In this document: positions 52,505 to 60,244 of the stretch, piece after piece | Numbering within the stretch: the first letter of the stretch is position 1 | How the letters are laid out: each line of letters opens with the position of its first letter | Source of the DNA: JAKFWI01 sp031399165 | GTDB lineage: Bacteria > Pseudomonadota > Alphaproteobacteria > Caulobacterales > Aquidulcibacteraceae | Direction: 5' to 3' | NCBI GenBank assembly: GCA_031399165.1 | Contig: JANNOO010000043.1 | Coordinates: forward strand, 1 to 64,000 | Length of the DNA stretch: 64,000 nucleotides | The notes under the pieces: generated by a model | What the model was told of the DNA's origin: nothing | Database searches by the model: none | The model's input: only the letters and a program-made list of their open reading frames with translations | Translations under genes and position numbers: made by a program

Positions 52505-52580
52505 CTAAAGCGTGGGCCTTAAATGCGCCCTGCGTTCTGGATCGGGCTCGGAGGCGCATTTAAGGCCAAAGACGCTTTAG
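52505..52580. repeat. Long interrupted hairpin 1 of a related pair
   Basis: Outer arms CTAAAGCGT (52505-52513) and ACGCTTTAG (52572-52580) pair fully over 9 bp. Inner arms GGCCTTAAATGCGCC (52515-52529) and GGCGCATTTAAGGCC (52553-52567) pair fully over 15 bp. The arms are separated by 1 nt on one side and AAAG on the other; the loop is 23 nt. No T-tract follows and no gene ends here. Confidence 0.85.
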
Positions 52581-52592
52581 ACTCATAGAGTT

Positions 52593-52668
52593 CTAAAGCA
52601 ACTTTTGGACTTTGAATTCGCTCAGCGGCTGCCATCAATGATGGCGAATTCAAAGTCCGTTGCTTTAG
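52593..52668. repeat. Long interrupted hairpin 2 of a related pair
   Basis: Outer arms CTAAAGCAAC (52593-52602) and GTTGCTTTAG (52659-52668) pair over 10 bp. Inner arms GGACTTTGAATTCGC (52607-52621) and GCGAATTCAAAGTCC (52644-52658) pair over 15 bp. A TTTT bulge lies on one side only; the loop is 22 nt. It has the same length (76 nt) and layout as hairpin 1 with several paired base changes. Confidence 0.85.
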
Positions 52669-52745
52669 TGGTGCGATTCCGTGGATTGGACCACTTAGCG
52701 CCTCAATCAGGTGGATCGTAGCCGTCCAACAAGGAAAATCAGCGC

Positions 52746-53795
52746 ATGCGTCTTTTTGCGTCCCTCTTCGTTGCAGCCAGTTTACTCACAGCCCCGGCCT
52801 TCGCCGCCGGGCGCGGCGACGTGTTCTCGGTTTCTGACGTGGCCGTGGACGTGACCTCGGCCGATTCCAGCAGGGCCCGCGATCTGGGTTTCAGCCTGGC
52901 GCAGACCGTCGCGTTTGACCGGCTGGTGAAGCGCCTGACGCTTCCGGCCGATGTGCAGCGCGCCGGCGCGCCGGCCTCCGCCGGGACGCCGCTGGACCAA
53001 TATGTCGATGGCGTCGACATCCAGCAGGAGGGCCGCAGCGGGACGCGTTATCTTGCGCGGATGTCGGTCAGCTTCAACGCCCTGGCGATGCGCAAATTGC
53101 TGACTGACAAGGGGCTGACGGTTTACGAAACCCGCACCGCGCCCGTGCTGGTGGCGCCGGTTTTGGCGGGCGGTACGCCGGAGCAGGCCGCAGCCTGGCG
53201 CACGGCCTGGGAACAGGGCGGCTTTGCCGAAGAACTGGTTCCGGTCGCCGTAGCCCCGGCAACACTTACGGGCGCGCCGGACTGGGCGCAGGCCCAGCAG
53301 GCGGCCGCCGCAGCGGGCGCTTCTACCGCGCTTTATGTTGTCGCCCGGGTTGAGGGCGCGACGCTTGCGGTTGCGCTCACGGAAGTCGCGGCCGGCGCCC
53401 CGCCGCGCGGCCTGGGGCAGTTCACGACCGCCTGGCAAACGTCCAGCGCTGATAACGGCGCGGTTCTGTTCAGGGCGCTGGCGACCGCCGCCAATGACCG
53501 CGTTCAGAATGAATGGAAGCAGAAACTGGCCGCCGGCGCCGGTCAGCGCGCCCGCGTCGCCGCAATTGTGACGTTCGCGACGCAGGCGGAATGGCAGCAG
53601 GTGAAAAGCGCCTTGGCGCAGGCTTCGCAGACGCTGGTGTCTGACATCCAGGTGGAAGCCGTGGCCAGGGATGGCGCCACGCTTTCCTTCTCACATACGG
53701 GGTCGGACGCGCAGCTTGCCGCCGAACTTAACCGTTACGGCGTGCAATACGCTCCCGGCGCGGGCGGCGCCACTTTGCGCGCAGGGCGGCTATAA
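52746..53795 (+). CDS. DUF2066 domain-containing secreted protein
   Basis: 349 aa with a signal peptide (MRLFASLFVAASLLTAPAFAAG). The N-terminal part (FSVSDVAVDVTSADSSRARDLGFSLAQTVAFDRLVKRLT) is the DUF2066 signature, a periplasmic domain of unknown function. The C-terminal half has VAAIVTFATQAEWQQVKSAL, then a VQYAPGAGGATLRAGRL end. Direct linkage to the hdaA-like gene is conserved in alphaproteobacteria. No enzyme motif is visible. Confidence 0.82.
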   Translation: MRLFASLFVAASLLTAPAFAAGRGDVFSVSDVAVDVTSADSSRARDLGFSLAQTVAFDRLVKRLTLPADVQRAGAPASAGTPLDQYVDGVDIQQEGRSGTRYLARMSVSFNALAMRKLLTDKGLTVYETRTAPVLVAPVLAGGTPEQAAAWRTAWEQGGFAEELVPVAVAPATLTGAPDWAQAQQAAAAAGASTALYVVARVEGATLAVALTEVAAGAPPRGLGQFTTAWQTSSADNGAVLFRALATAANDRVQNEWKQKLAAGAGQRARVAAIVTFATQAEWQQVKSALAQASQTLVSDIQVEAVARDGATLSFSHTGSDAQLAAELNRYGVQYAPGAGGATLRAGRL

Positions 53796-53802
53796 GGCGC
53801 GC

Positions 53803-54489
53803 ATGGAGGATCAGCCGCGCCTCTTCGATTTTACCGAGAAAGGTGAGGGCGCCGGCGCGTTCATCGTCGCCGACAGTAATCGGCAGGTGATTAGCCTGCT
53901 AGAGCAGTGGCGCGCATGGCCCGGCGGCGCACTGGCGCTGACGGGGCCGCCGGGGTCTGGCAAATCGCACCTTGCTCGCCTCTGGGCGGCCCAATCGGGC
54001 GCGCTGATGTTCTCCGGGCGGTTCAACACCGCAGCCGCGCGGGAGGCTTTTACCACACGCGAAGGGCGCCTGGTGATCGACAACGCTGATCGCGTCCGGG
54101 ACGACACGGCGGTCATGCTGCTGCTGGACTTGGCGCGGACGGAGGGCGGGGCCGTGCTGCTGGTAGGCCAAAACCCGCCGGGCGAATGGGTGACGGACAT
54201 CCCCGATCTGCGGTCGCGGTTCGTCGCGCTGCTGGCCGCGCCCCTCGGAGAACCCGATGAAACGCTAATAACAGAGCTAATTCGGCGTCTTTGTCGTGCG
54301 CGCTTCATTGAATTGAAGGAAAATGTTGCCAGATACGCCGTCCAGCATATGGAGCGCTCATTCGCGGCGGCCCATGCGTTGGTGGCGGAAATAGACAGCC
54401 TGATGGTCGAGGGCGGTCAGCCGGTTCCCTATGACATCGCGGCTGAGGCGCTCCGGCGCCTCGACAGGCGGGAGCACGCATCGACATGA
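53803..54489 (+). CDS. hdaA: Regulatory inactivation of DnaA protein (Hda/HdaA-like)
   Basis: 228 aa AAA+ protein. The N-terminus MEDQPRLFDF contains QPRLF, matching the QxxLF sliding-clamp-binding consensus. Walker A is TGPPGSGKSHLARL, the Walker B region is RLVIDNADRV, and sensor/arginine-finger parts lie in DIPDLRSRFVALLAAPL. The DnaA DNA-binding domain is absent, as in Hda. Hda with the clamp stimulates ATP hydrolysis by DnaA and so limits initiation. It overlaps ppk by 4 nt and follows DUF2066 by 7 bp. Confidence 0.9.
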   Translation: MEDQPRLFDFTEKGEGAGAFIVADSNRQVISLLEQWRAWPGGALALTGPPGSGKSHLARLWAAQSGALMFSGRFNTAAAREAFTTREGRLVIDNADRVRDDTAVMLLLDLARTEGGAVLLVGQNPPGEWVTDIPDLRSRFVALLAAPLGEPDETLITELIRRLCRARFIELKENVARYAVQHMERSFAAAHALVAEIDSLMVEGGQPVPYDIAAEALRRLDRREHAST

Positions 54490-56687
54490 GTACGCGGCAA
54501 GTGCGCAAGAAATCCAAGACCAACGGCCACGGTGGTTCCTCCTCACCGCTGACCGGCCCGGAGCGCTTTATCAACCGCGAGCTTTCATGGCTGGCGTTCA
54601 ACACGCGGGTTCTGGAGGAATCCGAAAACCCGGTGCATCCGTTGTTGGAGCGTCTGCGCTTCCTTTCGATTTCCGCCGCCAACCTCGACGAATTCTACAT
54701 GGTGCGCGTCGCCGGTCTGCACGATCAGATTCGCACCGGCGTGATGCTGCGCAGCCAGGACGGGCTGACGCCGTCCGAGCAGCTCTCGCGCGTGCATGAT
54801 GAGGCGACGGCGCTGATGGCCAAGCAGCAGGCGCGCTGGGTGAAACTGCGCGAGGAATTGGGCGGCGCGGGCCTTTGCGTGCTCGATCCTGGTGAATTGT
54901 CGCGCGCTGACCTTGATTGGCTGCGCCCGGTGTTCATGGAGCGTGTGTTTCCGCTGCTGACGCCGCTCGCCGTCGATCCGGCGCATCCGTTTCCGTTTAT
55001 CCCGAATTTGGGCTTCGCCATTGCGCTGAAACTCAAGCGCAGCGAGGACGGCGCGCCGCTCAATGCGCTGCTGCCGGTGCCGAGCCATGTCGAGCGCTTC
55101 ATCGAAATTACGCCTGACACGGGCGCTGGCGCGACGCGCCAACGGCGCTTCGTCTCGCTTGAAAACACGATCATGCAATTCCTCGACGAATTGTTTCCAG
55201 ACTATTCAGTTGAGGAAAAAGGCGCTTTTCGCGTGGTGCGCGACAGCGATATCGAAATCCAGGAAGAAGCCGAAGATCTGGTGCAGGAATATCAGACGCT
55301 GCTGAAGCAGCGGCGTCTGGGCGACATCGTGCGGCTGAAGATCGAAAGCTCGATGGAAGAGCGTCTGCGCAATTTCATCATCCGGGAGATCGAGGCCGAC
55401 CCGCATGACGTTGTGATCGCCGACGGCCTGCTGGGACTGGCGGCGCTGAAAGAACTAATCTTCGATGACCGGCCTGATCTGATCTACAAGCCGTACGAGC
55501 CGCGTTTCCCCGAGCGCATCCGCGATTTCGGCGGCGATTGCTTTGCCGCGATCCGCGCCAAGGACATGCTGATCCATCACCCGTACGAAAGTTTCGACGC
55601 GGTGGTGCAATTCCTGCGGCAGGCGGCGGCCGACAAAAGCGTCGTGGCGATCAAGCAGACGCTATACCGCACGAGCAAAAACTCGCCGATCGTGGCGGCG
55701 CTGATCGAGGCCGCCGAAGCGGGCAAGAATGTAACCGCGCTGGTCGAGATCAAGGCGCGGTTCGACGAAGAAGCAAACCTGCAATGGGCGCGCGACCTGG
55801 AGCGCGCGGGCGCTTCGGTGGTGTACGGCTTCATCGATTACAAGACGCACGCGAAGGTAAGCCTCGTGGTGCGCCGCGAGCCTGAGGGCCTGCGCACCTA
55901 TGCGCATTTCGGCACCGGCAATTATCACCCGATCACGGCGCGGATTTACACCGACCTTTCGCTGTTCACCGCCGACCCGGCTTTGGGGCGCGACGCGGGG
56001 CGTCTATTCAACTTCGTCACCGGCTACGCCAAACCGGCGGAGCTGGAGAAGCTGGCGATATCCCCCATAACGATGAAGAAGCGGCTGCTGGACTTGATCG
56101 ATGCGGAAGTTTCGCACGTGGCGGAGGGCCGTGCGGGCAATATCTGGGCAAAGCTCAATTCGCTGGTCGATCCCGAGATCATCGACGCGCTTTATAGCGC
56201 GAGCCAAGGCGGCGTAAGAATCGAATTGGTCGTGCGCGGCGTATGCTGCCTGCGCGCCGGCGTTCCGGGCCTTTCTGACAACATCCAGGTCAAATCCATC
56301 GTCGGCCGGTTTCTGGAACATTCCCGGATCGTGGCGTTTGGCGACGGCAAGGCCTTGCCGCACCCGGCCGCAAAGGTGTTTATCTCGTCCGCCGACTGGA
56401 TGCCGCGAAACCTTGACCGGCGCGTGGAAGTTATGACTCCGGTAGAAAACCCGACCGTTCATCAGCAGGTGCTCGATCAGATCATGGTGGCGAATCTGAA
56501 TGATGAGGCGCAGAGCTGGTACATGAACCCAAACGGGACATACACGCGCGTGGACGTCAGCGGCCTTGCCGAACCGTTCTCGGCCCACCTTTATTTTATG
56601 CGTAATCCGAGCCTTTCCGGGCGCGGCCGCGCCCAAAAGGGCGATTTGCCGCCCGCGTTCGATCATGTCGGCGCCCGCGCGCACTGA
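54486..56687 (+). CDS. ppk1: Polyphosphate kinase 1
   Basis: 733 aa. RFINRELSWLAFNTRVLEE at the N-terminus, RFLSISAANLDEFYMVRVAG, the RIPHIPNxG-like PFPFIPNLGFAIAL, IDYKTHAKVSLVVRRE and the phosphorylated His in AHFGTGNYHP. It makes inorganic polyphosphate from ATP reversibly. The final 25 residues are Arg/Gly-rich and overlap the start of ppx by 23 bp. Length is normal. Confidence 0.95.
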   Translation: MSTRQVRKKSKTNGHGGSSSPLTGPERFINRELSWLAFNTRVLEESENPVHPLLERLRFLSISAANLDEFYMVRVAGLHDQIRTGVMLRSQDGLTPSEQLSRVHDEATALMAKQQARWVKLREELGGAGLCVLDPGELSRADLDWLRPVFMERVFPLLTPLAVDPAHPFPFIPNLGFAIALKLKRSEDGAPLNALLPVPSHVERFIEITPDTGAGATRQRRFVSLENTIMQFLDELFPDYSVEEKGAFRVVRDSDIEIQEEAEDLVQEYQTLLKQRRLGDIVRLKIESSMEERLRNFIIREIEADPHDVVIADGLLGLAALKELIFDDRPDLIYKPYEPRFPERIRDFGGDCFAAIRAKDMLIHHPYESFDAVVQFLRQAAADKSVVAIKQTLYRTSKNSPIVAALIEAAEAGKNVTALVEIKARFDEEANLQWARDLERAGASVVYGFIDYKTHAKVSLVVRREPEGLRTYAHFGTGNYHPITARIYTDLSLFTADPALGRDAGRLFNFVTGYAKPAELEKLAISPITMKKRLLDLIDAEVSHVAEGRAGNIWAKLNSLVDPEIIDALYSASQGGVRIELVVRGVCCLRAGVPGLSDNIQVKSIVGRFLEHSRIVAFGDGKALPHPAAKVFISSADWMPRNLDRRVEVMTPVENPTVHQQVLDQIMVANLNDEAQSWYMNPNGTYTRVDVSGLAEPFSAHLYFMRNPSLSGRGRAQKGDLPPAFDHVGARAH

Positions 56688-58206
56688 TCGCTCCAGCCCC
56701 GCCAATGCGGCGTGGGTTCAGAATACGGACGCTTTAGCTAGCGTTGAGGAAGCCGCGGTTATCGACGTCGGCTCCAATTCCGTGCGCCTCGTCGTGTACC
56801 GCATCGACGGCCGGGCGATGACGCCGGTGCTGAACGAGAAGGTCATGGCCGGTCTTGGCCGTGAGCTGACGCGCACCGGGCGCCTCGCGCCGGCGGGTGT
56901 GGACGCCGCGCTGCAAGCCATGCGGCGGTTCCGAACCTTGCTGAACGCGATGGGCGTTTCGCACGTAGACGCCGTCGCCACAGCCGCCGTGCGGGAAGCC
57001 GCGGACGGGGCTGATTTCGTGCGCCGCGCGGACCGCGAAACGGGCGTGCGCTTGCGCGTCATCGCGGGCGAGGAAGAGGCGCGGCTATCGGCGCTCGGCG
57101 TACTGGCGGGCGAGCCGGAAGCGCATGGGATTGTCGGCGATCTCGGCGGATCGAGCCTGGAGCTTGTGCGCGTCGATCCAAAGGGCCCCGCGGCCGGCGA
57201 AACGTTTCCACTTGGCCCGTTCGCGCTGATGGGGGAGGGCTTCGATCCTGAGCGCATCGCCGCGATCGCGGACGAGGCGCTGAGTCACTCGCAAGTTCTG
57301 CCCGCCCGCGGGGAGACGTTTTATGCGGTCGGCGGCGCCTGGCGCGCGCTGGGACGCATCGACATCGCGCTGCGCGATCATCCTATCCATGTCCTGCACC
57401 ATCATGAGATGAGCCGCGCCAACGCCTTGCGTGTAGCCGATTTCATTCGCAAGCAAAGCAAGCGGTCTCTGGAAAAGCTAGAAGACGCCGCCGCCAAGCG
57501 TGCAGATGCGTTGCCCTACGCCGCTGTGGTGCTGGAACGCGTGCTGAAGCGGGGCGGCTTTGCGCGCGTAATCCTCTCATCCTACGGCCTGCGCGAGGGG
57601 CTGATCTACGAGCATCTTTCGCAGCGCTCGCGGGCGATGCATCCGCTGATCGCCGCCGCCGAAGCCTTTGGCGCGCCGAGCGAACGGGCGCGCGCCTTCG
57701 GCGCCGCGCTGGAAAAATGGATCAAGCCGGTGTTCGCCAAACAGCCGGCGGCGTTCTCGGAAGAGCGCGATGCAGTGCTTCGCGCCGCCGCTTCGCGCCT
57801 TGCCGATCTTGGCGGGGCGCTGCATCCCGATCAGCGCAGCGAACTTATGTTCGACATGGTGCTGCGGGCGCCGTTCGCGGCCATCGCCCATCCCGAACGC
57901 GCGTTTCTGGCGGCGGCGGTGCATCACCGCTATGCCAAGGGCGCGCCGCAGGCGCCAGCCTACATAAAGCTGCTGAACGAGGATCAGCGCGTCGCCGCCG
58001 CCGCGCTTGGCTATGCGCTGCGTCTCGGTGCTGATCTGTCCGGCCGCTCCCGTTCGCTACTGAACGATTTTACGCTGACGCTGGAGCGCAACGTGCTTAT
58101 GCTGGCGGTAAAGCCCCAGCGCGCCCATCTGATCACGGATCAAACCGCCAAGCGGCTTGAACCGCTGGCGCAGGCGCTCGGCGTCACCGCCAAGCTCGTG
58201 CGCTAA
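56665..58206 (+). CDS. ppx: Exopolyphosphatase / Ppx-GppA phosphatase family
   Basis: 513 aa. VIDVGSNSVRLVVYRI, the catalytic Glu region TAAVREAADG, VGDLGGSSLELV and the C-terminal helical domain with HPLIAAAEA and ALHPDQRSELMFDMVL are present. It hydrolyses polyphosphate and/or pppGpp. It starts inside the end of ppk1, so synthesis and degradation of polyphosphate are encoded together. The ATG gives a family-like start; about 30 residues precede the conserved region. Confidence 0.93.
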   Translation: MSAPARTDRSSPANAAWVQNTDALASVEEAAVIDVGSNSVRLVVYRIDGRAMTPVLNEKVMAGLGRELTRTGRLAPAGVDAALQAMRRFRTLLNAMGVSHVDAVATAAVREAADGADFVRRADRETGVRLRVIAGEEEARLSALGVLAGEPEAHGIVGDLGGSSLELVRVDPKGPAAGETFPLGPFALMGEGFDPERIAAIADEALSHSQVLPARGETFYAVGGAWRALGRIDIALRDHPIHVLHHHEMSRANALRVADFIRKQSKRSLEKLEDAAAKRADALPYAAVVLERVLKRGGFARVILSSYGLREGLIYEHLSQRSRAMHPLIAAAEAFGAPSERARAFGAALEKWIKPVFAKQPAAFSEERDAVLRAAASRLADLGGALHPDQRSELMFDMVLRAPFAAIAHPERAFLAAAVHHRYAKGAPQAPAYIKLLNEDQRVAAAALGYALRLGADLSGRSRSLLNDFTLTLERNVLMLAVKPQRAHLITDQTAKRLEPLAQALGVTAKLVR

Positions 58207-58211
58207 GCGCC

Positions 58212-58973
58212 ATGGCGTGGCGTAAGGTTTATGACGGGGCCGAACCCCAGCGCGTCAACAAATGGCTGGCGCAGAGCGGCGTGTGTTCGCGCCGCGAAGC
58301 CGAATCGCTGATTGTGGAGGGTCTCGTTCAGATCGACGGCGAGACGGTGGGCGACCTCGGCCGTAAGATATTGCATGGCCAGACGTTGGCGATCGCTGAT
58401 ACCGGCAAGGCGTTGCTCGATGGTGCGGTTTCGGTCGTGCTGCACAAGCCAAGCGGCATCGTATCGGCGCACCCGGAAGGCGATCAAATTCCGGCCGCGC
58501 GTCTGCTGACGAAAGCCAATCTGCAAGGCGATGCGGAAATAATGCCGCGCAGCAAGCAGACTTTCGCGCCGCTCGGAAGGCTGGATCAGGATTCGCGCGG
58601 CCTGCTGTTGCTATCCGAAGACGGTGTGCTGGCCAAGGCGCTGATTGGGCCGGAATCGACGCTCGACAAGGAATATCTCGTGCGCGTGCTTGGCGAGATT
58701 AGCGAGCGCAAGATTGCCCTGTTGCGCCATGGACTGGAACTGGACGGGCGCCAATTACGGCCGGCGCAGGTCGACGAAATCGCGCCGAACCGTTTGCGCT
58801 TCATCCTGCGCGAAGGCCGTAACCGGCAAATCCGGCGCATGTGCGAACTGGTCGAACTGGACGTGACCGATCTTTTCCGCACGCGCATAGGGCCGCTGGA
58901 ACTGGGCGATCTGCCCGAAGGCAAATGGCGGCCGCTGGCGCCTGACGAACGCGCGGCGCTGATCGGGGCCTAG
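58212..58973 (+). CDS. RsuA-family pseudouridine synthase (RluF/RluE-like)
   Basis: 253 aa. An N-terminal S4 RNA-binding domain (RVNKWLAQSGVCSRREAESLIVEGLVQIDGE) and the catalytic domain with GRLDQDSRGLLLLSEDG (active-site Asp in GRLD) and LREGRNRQIRRMCELV. It converts uridine to pseudouridine in rRNA; the closest named type appears to be RluF (23S position 2604), but this cannot be settled by eye. The stop overlaps the rnd 3' end by 4 bp (convergent). Confidence 0.87.
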   Translation: MAWRKVYDGAEPQRVNKWLAQSGVCSRREAESLIVEGLVQIDGETVGDLGRKILHGQTLAIADTGKALLDGAVSVVLHKPSGIVSAHPEGDQIPAARLLTKANLQGDAEIMPRSKQTFAPLGRLDQDSRGLLLLSEDGVLAKALIGPESTLDKEYLVRVLGEISERKIALLRHGLELDGRQLRPAQVDEIAPNRLRFILREGRNRQIRRMCELVELDVTDLFRTRIGPLELGDLPEGKWRPLAPDERAALIGA

Positions 58974-60118
58974 GTCTCCGCGATCGTCACTTTGCCGTTG
59001 ATCAGGGTGAGCGCGATTTTCCCGCGCTTCAGCTTCAACGCGCTTTCGCCGAAAATCTCGCGCCGCCAGCCTTCGAGGGCGGGCACGTCAGCCTTGTCGG
59101 AGGCGGCGATGGCTTCCAGTTCCGAGACCGACGCAATCAGGCGCGGGGCGACATTGTGGAATTCGGCCTGATGACGCAGCAGCACTTTCAGCAATTCGAC
59201 GGTTGGACCGGCGCCGGCGGGCTGCGGGGGCGCGCGCTCGAACGGCGGCGCCTTGGCGCCCGGATCGGAAAGCGCCTTGTCGATCAGGGCGGCGAGTTCG
59301 GCGCCGTGGCGCGAACCGCCAAAGCCTTTCGGTACCGCGCGCAGGCGGTCGAACGCCGCGGGCGTGCGCGGCCGCTGGTCGGCGATCTCGTAAAGCGCGT
59401 CGTCCTTAAGCACGCGGCCGCGCGGCACGTTGCGGCTTTGCGCCGTGCGCTCGCGCCAGGCGGTGGCCACTTGTAGCGTGATGAGATAATCGCGCTGCGT
59501 CTTGCGCACCTTGAGGCGCCGCCAAGCCACTTCCGGGTCAGTGTCATACAGGGAAGGATCGCGCAGGCTTTCGATTTCGTCGGCCACCCAGTTGAGCCGA
59601 CCTTGTTCCCTAAGCTCGTCAGTGAGGGCGGGGTAGATTTCGCGCAGGTAGGTGACGTCGGCGAGGGCGTAGTCGAGCTGATCGTCGCTCAGCGGGCGCC
59701 GGCTCCAGTCAGTAAAGCGGCTGGATTTGTCGATCCGCTTTTTCAGCATCGCGAACACCAGCGCGTCATAGGCGATGGAATCGCCGTGGCCGGCCGCCAT
59801 CGCGGCGATCTGGGTGTCGAACAGCGGGGCGGGCACCTGGCCGGTCATGTGAAAGAAAATTTCCAGATCCTGCCGCGCCGCGTGGAAGACCTTGGTAACT
59901 TTCTTGTCCGCCAGCAGGGCGTGAAGCGGGGCGAGGTCCAATCCGTCGGCCAGCGGGTCGATCACCGCCTCCGTCCCGGGCGCCGCCGCCTGCAGCAGGC
60001 ACAGCTTGGGCCAATAGGTGGTTTCGCGCATGAATTCAGTGTCGATCGCCACAAAGGGCTGCTTGGCCATGGCGCCGCAAAGGGCGGCTAGGCTTTCCGT
60101 ATTGGTGATGACCGGCAT
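58970..60118 (-). CDS. rnd: Ribonuclease D
   Basis: 382 aa. DEDD-type 3'-5' exonuclease: FVAIDTEFMRE (first Asp/Glu), KVFHAARQDLEIF (second Asp) and LDYALADVTYLREIY (last Asp and Tyr), followed by HRDC domains. It trims tRNA precursors. The ATG at 60118 has AGGA 5 nt upstream; the longer frame upstream overlaps the divergent aspS gene and lacks homology. Confidence 0.95.
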   Translation of the reverse strand: MPVITNTESLAALCGAMAKQPFVAIDTEFMRETTYWPKLCLLQAAAPGTEAVIDPLADGLDLAPLHALLADKKVTKVFHAARQDLEIFFHMTGQVPAPLFDTQIAAMAAGHGDSIAYDALVFAMLKKRIDKSSRFTDWSRRPLSDDQLDYALADVTYLREIYPALTDELREQGRLNWVADEIESLRDPSLYDTDPEVAWRRLKVRKTQRDYLITLQVATAWRERTAQSRNVPRGRVLKDDALYEIADQRPRTPAAFDRLRAVPKGFGGSRHGAELAALIDKALSDPGAKAPPFERAPPQPAGAGPTVELLKVLLRHQAEFHNVAPRLIASVSELEAIAASDKADVPALEGWRREIFGESALKLKRGKIALTLINGKVTIAET

Positions 60119-60244
60119 GCCGTCCTGTAGCTGGGCCAGTCCGCCTTCCTTGACAAGCCTTAAGCGCTTATGGCCTGTCCGCCGCCTGTTTCGGGGCACA
60201 CACGCCTGTGTATCGGGGGGCAAATCGCCCTGCCGGGAGCTTTT

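Larger units (their letters stand above)
52475..52745. other. Divergent purM / DUF2066 intergenic region with hairpin pair
   Basis: 271 bp without a gene. It must contain promoters for both flanking genes. Most of it is occupied by two related long inverted repeats (listed separately), followed by a smaller one pairing AGTGGT (about 52667-52673) with ACCACT (about 52690-52696). AAGGAAA before the DUF2066 ATG is its ribosome-binding site. Confidence 0.6.
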
